64,000 nt of DNA, taken from positions 1 to 64,000 of the forward strand of contig NZ_SNZE01000009.1 of assembly GCF_004363775.1 (NCBI RefSeq). The letters run 5' to 3'. The notes under the pieces were generated by a model, which worked only from the letters and a program-made list of their open reading frames with translations, had not been told where the DNA came from and did not search any database. Within the stretch, counting starts at the first letter, position 1, and each line of letters starts with the position of its first letter. The position numbers and the translations under genes were made by a program. Below, piece by piece: positions 18,474 through 27,520 of this stretch. The stretch comes from Hydromonas duriensis. GTDB taxonomy: Bacteria > Pseudomonadota > Gammaproteobacteria > Burkholderiales > Burkholderiaceae.

Positions 18474-19763
18474 ATGAGCAAACAAAAATTCCAAGCAGTC
18501 AAAGGCATGAATGACATCCTGCCTGAAGAGGCTGCATTATGGGAATACCTTGAAGATGTGTTGCGTGGTTGGTTGCGCAGTTATGGTTATCGCAATATGC
18601 GTGCGCCTGTGTTGGAGCAGACCGCGTTGTTTCGTCGTGGCATCGGTGAGGCCACCGATGTGGTTGAAAAAGAGATGTTTTCTTTTGTAGACCGTTTAAA
18701 CGGCGATGAGTTGACCATGCGTCCAGAGTTCACTGCGGGTGTGGTGCGTGCGACGGTTGAACACAGTCTGACGTACAATGGCCCGCAGCGCGTGTATAGC
18801 ATGGGTCCTGTGTTTCGCCATGAGCGACCACAAAAGGGGCGCTATCGCCAGTTTCATCAGTTAAGCGTAGAGGCTTTGGGTTTTGCGGGGGCAGATATGG
18901 ATGCCGAGCTCATTGTCATGTTGCGCGATTTGTGGGATGAGCTGGGTTTGACTGATGTGCGTTTGGAGCTCAATACACTGGGTATGGCTGAGGAGCGCGC
19001 GGCGCATCGTTTGGCTTTGATTGCGTATTTTGAGCAAAATGAATCGCTTTTGGATGACGATGGCAAGCGCCGCTTGCATACCAATCCATTGCGCATTTTG
19101 GATACGAAAAACCCTGCCATGCAGGATTTGGTCAATGCGGCTCCGCGTTTGGATGCGTTTTTGGGCGAGGCCTCGCGTGCGCATTTTGACAAAGTACAGC
19201 GTTTATTGAGTGATGTGGGTATTGCATTTACAGTCAACCCGCGCTTGGTGAGGGGGTTGGATTACTACAATCACACCGTATTTGAATGGATTTCAACTGG
19301 CTTGGGTTCTCAAGGAACCATTTGTGGCGGTGGCCGCTACGACGGCATGATTGAATTGTTTGGCGGCAAGCCAACTCCTGCGGTTGGTTTTGGCTTGGGC
19401 TTAGAGCGTTTGCTTTTGCTCACGCAGGATGATTTAAAATTAAACGTCGATACATCGTGTGATGTTTATGTTGTGCATCAGGGCGAAGCCGCGGCGAGGG
19501 CTGCATTTAGTACCGCAAGCCAATTGCGCCAAATGGGGTTGTCGGTGGTGCTGCATTGTGGCGGCGTTGAAGGCTCGGGCAGCTTTAAGTCTCAAATGAA
19601 AAAAGCGGATATGGCCAATGCGATGTACGCCGTGATTATTGGTGATGACGAGTTGGCGGCGGGTACGCTCAGTATTAAGCCTCTGCGTGATAATGGCGAG
19701 CAAGTGACGGTCGCTACAAACGAGGCTGCAAGTTATTTGATGCAAAAAATTGCAGGTGCATAA
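18474..19763 (+). CDS. hisS: Histidyl-tRNA synthetase
   Basis: Class II synthetase. About 429 residues. Motif 2 is FRHERPQKGRYRQFHQ, the His signature is LVRGLDYYNHTVFEW, and motif 3 is GFGLGLERLLLL; an anticodon-binding domain ends the protein. The canonical N-terminus MSKQKFQAVKGMNDILP starts at 18474; an ATG 12 nt upstream in frame is possible. No strong ribosome site is visible for either. Confidence 0.96.
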   Translation: MSKQKFQAVKGMNDILPEEAALWEYLEDVLRGWLRSYGYRNMRAPVLEQTALFRRGIGEATDVVEKEMFSFVDRLNGDELTMRPEFTAGVVRATVEHSLTYNGPQRVYSMGPVFRHERPQKGRYRQFHQLSVEALGFAGADMDAELIVMLRDLWDELGLTDVRLELNTLGMAEERAAHRLALIAYFEQNESLLDDDGKRRLHTNPLRILDTKNPAMQDLVNAAPRLDAFLGEASRAHFDKVQRLLSDVGIAFTVNPRLVRGLDYYNHTVFEWISTGLGSQGTICGGGRYDGMIELFGGKPTPAVGFGLGLERLLLLTQDDLKLNVDTSCDVYVVHQGEAAARAAFSTASQLRQMGLSVVLHCGGVEGSGSFKSQMKKADMANAMYAVIIGDDELAAGTLSIKPLRDNGEQVTVATNEAASYLMQKIAGA

Positions 19764-19795
19764 TCTTTATTAATTGATATTGAATTGGAACAATT

Positions 19796-20434
19796 ATGGC
19801 ATTCGATTTAGAAGAGCAAGAGCAGATAGATAAATTAAAAGCTTTTTGGGAGCGTTGGGGCTTTTTAGTCAGCACCGTAGTGACCGTTTCCGCCCTGACG
19901 TTTATTGGTTGGAGAGGCTACGAGTATTATCAGATTAAGCAATCTGAAAAAGCCGCAGAAGTCTACGAGGTATTTAACCAAGCCGTGCAGAAAAAAGACG
20001 CCAGCCTAGACGGGGCGTTGAGCACTATTCAGCAGTCGTATGGCAAAACCCAATATGCGGCCGCGGCGAGTTTGCAAGCGGCTCAAGTGGCAATCGCAGC
20101 AGAACAGTGGGATAAGGCGCAAGCACCTTTGCAATGGTTAGTTGCCAACGGTTCATTGGAAAACCAAGGGGCGGCTCGCTTGTTGTTGGCGGATGTTTTG
20201 GCTCAAACAGGTAAAAATGAAGACGCGTTGAAAGTGTTAGATACCGTACCGAGTGAGATGTTTGCATTGGCATTTGCCAATAAAAAGGCCGATGTGTATT
20301 TGCAAATGAAAGATATGACAAAGGCACGCGAGGCTTTAGAAGCGGCGTTGCAATTGGCTAAGCAGCAGGGGGCAACCAGCAAAGATTTGGTGGATGCGTT
20401 GCAAGCCAAGTTGGATCTTTTGCCAAAGTCATGA
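19796..20434 (+). CDS. yfgM: YfgM-like tetratricopeptide membrane protein
   Basis: 212 residues. Short cytoplasmic N-terminus (EEQEQIDKLKAFWERWG), one membrane segment (about 22–42), then a periplasmic TPR domain (TPR_21). In E. coli YfgM is an ancillary SecYEG subunit that hands clients to periplasmic chaperones. It normally precedes bamB; here der follows after 142 nt instead. Confidence 0.88.
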   Translation: MAFDLEEQEQIDKLKAFWERWGFLVSTVVTVSALTFIGWRGYEYYQIKQSEKAAEVYEVFNQAVQKKDASLDGALSTIQQSYGKTQYAAAASLQAAQVAIAAEQWDKAQAPLQWLVANGSLENQGAARLLLADVLAQTGKNEDALKVLDTVPSEMFALAFANKKADVYLQMKDMTKAREALEAALQLAKQQGATSKDLVDALQAKLDLLPKS

Positions 20435-20576
20435 GCGTGGACTAAGCAAAACGAGCGTTGGACGAATTGAAATAAGAGCGCATCGGTCGCACCTATTCTT
20501 TGCATGAAGACAGACACAATTGTCAAGGCAAAAGAATATGGTTTGATGTCAAAAAGTAGTTTTTGAAAGAAGTATT

Positions 20577-22034
20577 ATGAAACCAGTGATTGCACTGGTC
20601 GGACGCCCGAATGTGGGCAAGTCGACTTTATTTAACCGACTCACTCGCTCACGAGATGCGATTGTAGCGGATTTCCCAGGCTTGACCCGTGACCGACATT
20701 ACGGCAACGGTCGCATGGGCGAGCGTCCTTTTTTAGTGATTGATACAGGTGGTTTTGAACCTGTGGCTAAAGATGGCATTTATCATGAAATGGCCAAACA
20801 AACCCGCCAAGCCGTCATTGAGGCCGATGTGGTGATTTTCATCGTGGATGGCCGAGCAGGCTTGAATGCGCATGACCAAATCATTGCTGATGATTTGCGT
20901 AAAACGGGGCGCAGTGTCATTTTGGCGGTGAATAAAGCTGAAGGCATGCGTCATGCCAATGTAACTGCAGAGTTTTACATGCTCGGTTTGGGCGAGCCTG
21001 TGGTGATTTCCAGTGCCCATGGCGATGGCGTGCGAGAGATGCTTGATTATGCGCTGGACATGGTTTTACCGCCCGAGTCTGATGTGCCTGACTGGCTTGA
21101 TGTTTCAGGTGTAAAAGATGATGCCCCTGTTCTAAATGACGCTGATATTGAGGCGATTCTGAAAAATCGCGACAATAAAGATGAGCCTTTTAATCCAGTT
21201 CAAGATGCTGAACGTGCCGCACGGCCGATTAAAATCGCCATTGTTGGCCGCCCAAATGTCGGCAAATCAACTTTAATCAACACCTTAATTGGCGAAGAGC
21301 GCGTGATTGCTTTTGACATGCCAGGTACCACACGAGATGCGATTGAAATTGAATTTGAACGTGCGGGTAAACAATACGTTTTGATTGATACCGCGGGCTT
21401 GCGTAAACGCGGTAAGGTTTTTGAAGCGATTGAAAAATTTTCTGTTGTAAAAACGCTGCAAGCGATTGCGGATGCAAACGTTGTGGTATTGATGCTTGAT
21501 GCCAGCCAAGATGTGTCTGAACAAGATGCCCATATTGCGGGTTTTGTTTTAGAGTCTGGTCGCGCTTTAGTTGTTGCCGTCAATAAGTGGGATGCCGTTG
21601 ATGACTATAGTCGAGACCGCATTAAAGTTGACATTTTACGTAAATTGATATTTTTGGATTTTGCCAAATTTCACTACACCAGCGCCTTGAATGGACGCGG
21701 CATTGACGCGTTATTACAATCGGTTCACGTGGCGCATGCCGCCGCTTTTGCTAACTTATCGACCCCCCGTTTGACGCGGGCTTTGCATACCGCTTTGGAG
21801 CATCAAGCCCCGCCGCGAAAAGGCAGTGGAAGCGCACGCCCTAAATTGCGCTATGCCCATCAAGGCGGGCAAAATCCACCCGTTGTGGTCATTCATGGTA
21901 ACTCACTTGAAGACGTACCCGATTCATACAAACGCTACTTGGAAGGGCGTTTCCGAGATGCCTTCAAACTGGAGGGCACACCGTTGAGAATCGAATTTAA
22001 AAATAGCAAAAATCCTTATGCAAGGCGTCGATAA
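20577..22034 (+). CDS. der: Ribosome biogenesis GTPase Der (EngA)
   Basis: 485 residues with two Ras-like G domains in tandem, each opening with [10 protein letters not shown] (near 8 and 222), plus a C-terminal KH-like domain. Needed for 50S maturation. [11 protein letters not shown] is the G3/switch II of domain 2, NKWDAV its G4. The basic C-terminus ([10 protein letters not shown]) is typical. Confidence 0.97.
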   Translation: MKPVIALVGRPNVGKSTLFNRLTRSRDAIVADFPGLTRDRHYGNGRMGERPFLVIDTGGFEPVAKDGIYHEMAKQTRQAVIEADVVIFIVDGRAGLNAHDQIIADDLRKTGRSVILAVNKAEGMRHANVTAEFYMLGLGEPVVISSAHGDGVREMLDYALDMVLPPESDVPDWLDVSGVKDDAPVLNDADIEAILKNRDNKDEPFNPVQDAERAARPIKIAIVGRPNVGKSTLINTLIGEERVIAFDMPGTTRDAIEIEFERAGKQYVLIDTAGLRKRGKVFEAIEKFSVVKTLQAIADANVVVLMLDASQDVSEQDAHIAGFVLESGRALVVAVNKWDAVDDYSRDRIKVDILRKLIFLDFAKFHYTSALNGRGIDALLQSVHVAHAAAFANLSTPRLTRALHTALEHQAPPRKGSGSARPKLRYAHQGGQNPPVVVIHGNSLEDVPDSYKRYLEGRFRDAFKLEGTPLRIEFKNSKNPYARRR

Positions 22035-22094
22035 AACTGTTATGATTCTAGATATTGGTTGTTTAAGTATAAATACTTAAAAATGAGTAAAAGA

Positions 22095-22140
22095 TTTTCA
22101 TGCTCGGTTAAGAAACCATATAATCAGGATGTTGTATAAT
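22095..22140 (+). promoter_or_regulatory. Probable hfq promoter region
   Basis: Two TATAAT boxes (22119–22124 and 22135–22140) stand 16 nt apart in the 254-nt der–hfq gap, suggesting one or two starts. The matching -35 boxes are weak. The leader to hfq would be about 140 nt. Confidence 0.45.
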
Positions 22141-22288
22141 GGCGCTTCATTGCGTTAGCGATAATTAGTGTTTACGGCAGTGATAGGAAGGGTTGATAAA
22201 TCACTTCTCGTCACTTAGCAACAATAAAAATACCGTGTGCATGGTGTATCACTTTGAACTATAAATTTGACCCTTATTGGAGAAAAAA

Positions 22289-22522
22289 ATGAATAAAGGA
22301 CAACTGTTGCAAGATCCTTTTTTGAATGCTTTGCGTAAAGAACATGTGCCTGTCTCTATTTATTTGGTAAACGGTATTAAATTGCAAGGCAACATCGAGT
22401 CGTTTGATCAGTATGTGGTTTTATTACGCAATACAGTAACGCAAATGGTTTATAAACATGCCATTTCGACAATTGTGCCTTCGCGTCCAGTGAATATTCA
22501 AGAAATTCAAGCGGCTGAGTAA
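22289..22522 (+). CDS. hfq: RNA chaperone Hfq
   Basis: 77 residues. Sm-like hexamer that pairs small RNAs with mRNAs. Sm1 includes [15 protein letters not shown], Sm2 is [10 protein letters not shown]. The start is ATG 22289: the upstream in-frame TTG at 22277 contains the ribosome site (TTGGAGAAAAAAATG), so it cannot be the start. The C-terminal tail is short. der–hfq–hflX is the conserved order. Confidence 0.97.
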   Translation: MNKGQLLQDPFLNALRKEHVPVSIYLVNGIKLQGNIESFDQYVVLLRNTVTQMVYKHAISTIVPSRPVNIQEIQAAE

Positions 22523-22544
22523 GCGTTCAGTTTCTTTGGATTTT

Positions 22545-22585
22545 GTAACACGCCCGCCCGCTTTCATAGCGGGCGGGCGTGTTAC
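22545..22585 (+). terminator. Long GC-rich hairpin between hfq and hflX
   Basis: A perfect 18-bp stem (arms GTAACACGCCCGCCCGCT and its complement) with loop TTCAT, 22 nt after the hfq stop. No T-run follows on either strand, so it may stabilise the hfq mRNA 3' end or give partial termination. Confidence 0.6.
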
Positions 22586-22722
22586 TAGATGACTTAAAAT
22601 TTTTGAAGTAGAAAATAACCGTATTTGACTTATCTGATGAGTCAAGTACTTGATTTTTTGAGCTGTTTTTGGTTTTACTGTATTTCCATAATAATAAAAA
22701 TACATCCTATAAAGGTTTTAAA

Positions 22723-23862
22723 GTGCGAACAATTATTGTCGGATTATATTTTGGTAAGGGTGATTTCGAAGCCTCAATGGAAGAGCTTCATTTGCTCGTA
22801 TCCAGTGCGGGTGGCGAGGTGTGTTCAGCGATTACGGGTAGCCGTAAAGCACCCGATGCAAAATACTTTATTGGCTCAGGTAAAGCCGAAGAAGTCAAAC
22901 TCGAAGCTCAAATGCACCATGCAGACATGGTTGTGTTCAACCACAGTCTCAGCGCAGCCCAGCAACGCAATCTCGAAGAGCTACTCGGTGTTTCAGTCAT
23001 GGACCGCACAGGGCTGATTTTAGATATTTTTGCCCAACGTGCTAAAAGCCATGAAGGTAAATTGCAGGTTGAAATGGCCAAGCTGGAATATTTCTCATCA
23101 CGGCTGGCGGGTTTGTGGACGCATTTAGAGCGTCAGCGCGGTGGTATTGGTGTGCGAGGTGGCATGGGTGAAAGTCAGCTTGAAATTGACCAACGCTTGA
23201 TTGGTGACCGCCGTCGCAGTTTACAAGCTCAACTTGAGAAGTTCCAGCGTCAATCAGAAACGCAACGTCGAGCACGTAGTAAAGGTTCGCGTTTGAACAT
23301 TGCTTTAGTTGGTTATACCAATGCGGGCAAATCTTCGCTTTTTAACCATTTGACCAGTGCAACCAGTTACGCGGCGGATCAGTTGTTTGCTACGCTCGAT
23401 ACCACGACCCGAAAAGTGTATGTTGAAGGTGCTGGGCAGATTGTCATTTCCGATACGGTCGGTTTTATCCGTGAGTTGCCGCATCAACTTGTTGCGGCCT
23501 TTCGTGCAACGCTTGAAGAAACTGTACATGCGGATGTGCTCTTGCATGTGGTTGATGCAGCCAGCGATGTGCGTATGGATCAAATTGATGAAGTAAATAA
23601 AGTGCTTACGGAGATTGAAGCAGACCACATCCCCCAAGTGTTGATTTGGAACAAAATTGATTTAACCGCACACGAGGCAGGCATAGAGCGTGATGAGCAT
23701 GGCCGTATAGCCAGAGTATTTATCAGTGCGAAAACAGGGGCTGGCATGAGCGATTTGCGTGCAGCACTGGTTGAGTTAGTTGAGACACATACGCCACAAT
23801 GGCAAAAAAATAAAAAACAGCAGGACGAGTGGCTTGAAGACCCAAGGTTTCGCAAAGATTGA
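22723..23862 (+). CDS. hflX: Ribosome-associated GTPase HflX
   Basis: 379 residues. Splits stalled or hibernating ribosomes. N-terminal domain with KAPDAKYFIGSGKAEE, the glycine-rich linker GGIGVRGGMGESQLE, then the G domain (GYTNAGKSSLFNHL, DTVGFIRELP, WNKID). I start it at GTG 22723, 7 nt after AAAGG; the longer open frame adds non-homologous sequence. hflK and hflC, expected next, are absent. Confidence 0.95.
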   Translation: MRTIIVGLYFGKGDFEASMEELHLLVSSAGGEVCSAITGSRKAPDAKYFIGSGKAEEVKLEAQMHHADMVVFNHSLSAAQQRNLEELLGVSVMDRTGLILDIFAQRAKSHEGKLQVEMAKLEYFSSRLAGLWTHLERQRGGIGVRGGMGESQLEIDQRLIGDRRRSLQAQLEKFQRQSETQRRARSKGSRLNIALVGYTNAGKSSLFNHLTSATSYAADQLFATLDTTTRKVYVEGAGQIVISDTVGFIRELPHQLVAAFRATLEETVHADVLLHVVDAASDVRMDQIDEVNKVLTEIEADHIPQVLIWNKIDLTAHEAGIERDEHGRIARVFISAKTGAGMSDLRAALVELVETHTPQWQKNKKQQDEWLEDPRFRKD

Positions 23863-23961
23863 TTTTTAACCTGTTGTTTTTATTGCATTTCTTTGGCGTA
23901 AATATTTACTTTTGACTATTTCTTTACTTAATTTTTTACATAATTTATACTCCCAAAATGT

Positions 23962-23992
23962 AAACCCTAATATTGTTTGATTGGGGTTTTTA
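23962..23992 (+). terminator. Terminator after hflX
   Basis: Arms AAACCCTAAT / ATTGGGGTTT (one G·U), 8-nt loop, followed by TTTAT. It marks the end of the conserved run. Confidence 0.7.
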
Positions 23993-24043
23993 TAAAAAGA
24001 TGCGTTTGTTTTTTTATGAAACATTCCTTCAAAGGGAGGCGTT

Positions 24044-25661
24044 ATGTTAACTCTAGCTTTTGATTACATCATCGTCGGCGCAGGTTCTTCAGGTTGCGTA
24101 TTGGCTGGGCGTTTGTCAGAAAACCCAAATATTAAGGTGTGTTTATTAGAAGCGGGGGGGGGCTGACGATTCATTTTTTATTAAGTGCCCAGCAGGGGTG
24201 GCCGCGATTGTGTTGCATCGTGGTTTCAGTTGGCATTATGAAACGGTTGCACAAAAAGCTCTCAATGACCGCCGTGGTATGGTTCCCCGAGGCAAAGTGC
24301 TCGGAGGGTCTAGCTCAATCAATGCGATGGTTTATATCCGTGGAAATCGAGAGGATTACAACCAGTGGGCAGCGGCTGGGAATGAGGGTTGGTCGTATGA
24401 TGAGGTTCTACCTTATTTTAAAAAGGCAGAGCATAGCGAGAATCATCCCGACAGTGAGTTCCATGGACAAAATGGACCGTTGAATGTCAAATGGCTGGAT
24501 TCGCCCAGTCCAGTCAACCAGTTGTTCTTGAATGCCTGTGTCGCTCACAATATTCCCATCAATATGGATCCGAACGGGGCATCACAGTTTGGTGCGTACC
24601 CATCGTCCGTTACCCAAAAAGATGGCATGCGCTGCAGTGCCGCTCAAGCTTACCTCATCCCACATTTATCCCGCCCGAATCTGACGGTCATCACACACGC
24701 TCAAGTACTGCGTGTGTTGTTTGAGGGCAAACGTGCGGTTGGTGTGGTCTATCAACAAGCTGGGGTTGAGAAGATTATCCATGCGAACATTGAAGTTGTT
24801 TTATCTGGCGGCGCGATAAACTCTCCACAAGTGCTCATGAATTCTGGGATTGGTGATGCAACAGTTTTGCGTAATTTAGGCATAGAGGTTAAGCAGGATT
24901 TACCTGGCGTAGGACAAAACCTGCAAGATCATTTTTCGATTGGACTGATTTGGCGCGCGCGTCAGACGCACGGTCTTTTTGGTGTTAATCCAGCCACGAC
25001 GTTTGAAATTGTCCGCGGCTTATATGATTGGTCTTATCACCGCCGAGGCTTGTTGACGACAAACTTTGCAGAGTCTGGCGCGTTTATTTATAGCTCAAAA
25101 GCAGTACGAACGCCCGATATTCAATTGGCATTTGTCATTGGCATATTGGATGACCATTTGCGTAAGTGGCATTTAGGTACGGGGTTCAGCGTGCACGTGA
25201 CACTCATGCACCCTAAAAGTCGTGGTCAAGTGGCATTAAATCCGCTGGATTTGTATGGTGCCCCGTTGATTGATCCCCAATTTTTAGAAGCATCTGAGGA
25301 TGTGGCAACCATGATTAAGGCCGTTCAAAAAACGTTACGCATCATGAATGATGAAGCAATGGACAGTTATCGAGATGAGATGCTCTATCCAATGCTAGAA
25401 GAAGAAGTTGCGTGTATTGAAGCTTATATCCGCGCGCATGGTGATACAGAATATCATCCAGTGGGTACTTGTAAAATGGGTGCTGACCACGATGCCATGG
25501 CCGTCGTTGATTCACAATTGCGCGTCAGAGGTGTTGAACATCTGCGTGTGGTCGATGCCTCTATCATGCCCACTATTATCACGGGTAACACCAATGCACC
25601 AACAATCATGATTGCAGAAAAAGCGGCTGACATGATAAAAAAGAGTGCACATCGTATATAG
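24044..25661 (+). pseudogene. GMC-family FAD oxidoreductase (choline dehydrogenase-like), out of frame at a G9 tract
   Basis: With one base removed the two frames join into a full-length ~538-residue GMC alcohol dehydrogenase. The FAD site [13 protein letters not shown] is in the first frame, which starts at ATG 24044 behind AAAGGGAGG and stops at TGA 24164–24166, right after nine G at 24154–24162. The other frame carries the rest: [15 protein letters not shown], the catalytic His in [11 protein letters not shown] and Asn in GNTNAPT. Eight G would restore the protein. Choline as substrate is a guess, since no betaine genes are nearby. It may be phase-variable, a recent pseudogene, or a read error in the homopolymer. 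Confidence 0.88.
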
Positions 25662-25783
25662 TGTGCATTGAAAAACAGAATATTCAACAGACCCTGTCAA
25701 CCAGTTCAAGCATCAAGGCCTTTTTAAAACACCTGCTTGTAATATTTATTATGTTTTGTTTTATTTTTAAAAAAGGGAATATC

Positions 25784-26455
25784 ATGCAACGTCAACTCAC
25801 TGCTTTAGCACTTATGAGCACTTTGGCTTTTTCAGGCTGTGCCAGTATCAACCAAGGCATGCAATCAACAGGCTCGGGCACTGCCATTGGCGCAGGACTG
25901 GGTGCCGTTGCGGGTGCCATTATAGGTAACGCAACATCGGGCGGCAGTGAAACACGCAGTACCATAACGGGCGCATTGATTGGTGCGGCGATTGGTGCGG
26001 GAGGTGGCTACGTGTGGTCGCAACGCATGCAAGCGCAAAAAGCGGCTCTTGATAAAGCCACGGCAGGCACTGGTGTGGATGTGAGCAAAACAGCGGATAA
26101 CCGCATTAAATTAGACATTCCAGCGGATGTATCGTTTGACGTTAATAGTTACACGATTAAATCAAATTTCCGTTCTGTGCTTGATAAATTTGCTCAAACG
26201 ATGAAAACCAATGCAGTGACCACAGTGTACATCGTCGGCCATACCGACAGCTCAGGCAGTGATGCCATCAATCAACCGCTCTCAGTCAACCGTGCAGCGA
26301 GCACGCGTGATTATTTGGTTGGTCGCGGAGTTGCCAGCAGTCGATTCAACATCAGCGGTATGGGCTCAACCCAACCTGTTGCAAGCAATTCAACAGAAGC
26401 CGGGCTTGCGCAAAACCGTCGTGTAGAGATTTACATTGGCGAAGAAGCGAAATAA
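25784..26455 (+). CDS. OmpA-family lipoprotein with glycine zipper (YiaD-like)
   Basis: 223 residues. Lipoprotein signal ending FSGC, then a glycine-zipper segment (GAGLGAVAGAIIGNATSG and a second), then a C-terminal OmpA-like peptidoglycan-binding domain (VGHTDSSGSDAINQPLSVNR and the RRVEI end). It probably ties the outer membrane to the wall. AAAGGGA precedes the ATG; the open frame from 25661 is longer but not real. A terminator follows. Confidence 0.9.
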   Translation: MQRQLTALALMSTLAFSGCASINQGMQSTGSGTAIGAGLGAVAGAIIGNATSGGSETRSTITGALIGAAIGAGGGYVWSQRMQAQKAALDKATAGTGVDVSKTADNRIKLDIPADVSFDVNSYTIKSNFRSVLDKFAQTMKTNAVTTVYIVGHTDSSGSDAINQPLSVNRAASTRDYLVGRGVASSRFNISGMGSTQPVASNSTEAGLAQNRRVEIYIGEEAK

Positions 26456-26482
26456 CTGTAGTTAGTTGAATTTAGACTTGAT

Positions 26483-26508
26483 AAAAAAGGGCTTTAAGCC
26501 CTTTTTTT
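26483..26508 (+). terminator. Terminator after the OmpA-like gene
   Basis: AAAAGGGCTT/AAGCCCTTTT palindrome running into a T-tract. Confidence 0.85.
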
Positions 26509-26558
26509 GTGATGTTACGAAGCTTACAAGCTGCATTTATATGGTATTGGAGAATAAA

Positions 26559-26738
26559 GTGAGGTTAATAAGACATTTAATTGTTTTAGCCCTGTTGAGC
26601 ATGATTAGCTTAATGTCGCAGGCGCATGATCAGGATGTTGATAATCTCAGCGCTGACATTGCACTTATTCGCAATCTGGACAATACGCCCATTAAATTTT
26701 ATTCAAATACGTTTGTATCAACCCTTGCCATCTCTTAA
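26559..26738 (+). CDS. Small putative secreted protein, unknown
   Basis: 59 residues from GTG 26559, which stands 6 nt after GGAG. Residues 1–24 form a clear signal peptide (RLIRHLIVLALLSMISLMSQA) with a likely cut before HDQD, leaving about 35 mostly polar residues. I recognise no family. It may be a small periplasmic protein or the surviving N-terminus of a longer gene; the next gene is convergent and starts the lipocalin end 33 nt later. Confidence 0.45.
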   Translation: MRLIRHLIVLALLSMISLMSQAHDQDVDNLSADIALIRNLDNTPIKFYSNTFVSTLAIS

Positions 26739-26771
26739 ACATAATGACTAGGGTCGGTGTTCTGTAGAAAC

Positions 26772-27308
26772 CTAAAATTGTTGAGGCATAATCAGCTTCT
26801 GAGTGTCAAACCCAGCGGCTTTGGCTTTATCAATAAGCTGCTGTTTGAGTGGCTCGCTGATGGTGGGGGTTCGCGCCAGCAACCAAAGGTATGTGTGGTC
26901 TGGCCCTTGACCGCTGACGAGGGCGTATTGATAATTTTTTTCGTCCAACTCAAAGACAATGTAGTCGCTATAAAATGGCCCGAACAATGACACTTTAAGA
27001 TGCCCCGTTGAAGTGTCACTGACAAAGCGCGCTTTACCTGTCGCTTGCCGCCATTTTTGTTTGCTATCAGAGTAGCCTTTGTTGGTGACGGTGAGAGTGT
27101 TGTCAGGGTTGAGGGTGTATTCTGCTGTGACTCTTGATACACCACGCTCAAAGCTGTGGTCTAAACGAGCAATTTCATACCAAGTACCTGTGTAGCGAGC
27201 GGCATCAAAGTTGGTTACAGGCGTGACGCCTTTGGGAATGCTATTGCTGCTACAGCCGAGTGCTAGTGCGCTGGCAATGAATATAGTGAGCTTTTTGAAT
27301 GGGTTCAT
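26772..27308 (-). CDS. blc: Outer-membrane lipocalin (Blc-like)
   Basis: 178 residues. Lipobox LALGC, then a lipocalin barrel with the family signature GTWYEIARLDHSFERG and a late YLWLLARTPT. Bacterial lipocalins bind lysophospholipids and fatty acids and act in envelope maintenance. Transcribed alone, convergent with the small secreted ORF. Confidence 0.92.
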   Translation of the reverse strand: MNPFKKLTIFIASALALGCSSNSIPKGVTPVTNFDAARYTGTWYEIARLDHSFERGVSRVTAEYTLNPDNTLTVTNKGYSDSKQKWRQATGKARFVSDTSTGHLKVSLFGPFYSDYIVFELDEKNYQYALVSGQGPDHTYLWLLARTPTISEPLKQQLIDKAKAAGFDTQKLIMPQQF

Positions 27309-27427
27309 GATGATTTTCCTATAGGGTTTTGTTCATTATACCCTTCTACGGCAATTGGACAGGCTGTGTGCTGAATCTCTTGTTTTTTCCTGCCTTGCAC
27401 ATTGCTTGTAATTGTGGTTTAATTTTC

Positions 27428-27439
27428 GAACGCTCGTTC
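27428..27439. promoter_or_regulatory. TetR-like palindromic operator candidate
   Basis: GAACG-CT-CGTTC, a perfect palindrome with a 2-nt centre, in the blc / nitronate monooxygenase gap. GAACG-N2-CGTTC is a shape used by several TetR-family repressors. No regulator gene is adjacent. Confidence 0.4.
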
Positions 27440-27520
27440 ATTTTATGTTGTGGGTGCAACTATTTTAAATTGAATGTGATGGGCTGACCGTCCTATAAAC
27501 CCAATATCATGGAGACCTTT

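Noticed and set aside
24154-24162. Programmed ribosomal frameshift at the G tract
   Set aside because: No stimulatory stem or upstream SD-like signal with proper spacing is evident; slip-strand variation or a read error is simpler.
24139-24483. Separate 114-codon frame across the GMC gene
   Set aside because: It arises only from the frameshifted reading of the G tract; residues do not resemble any part of the family.
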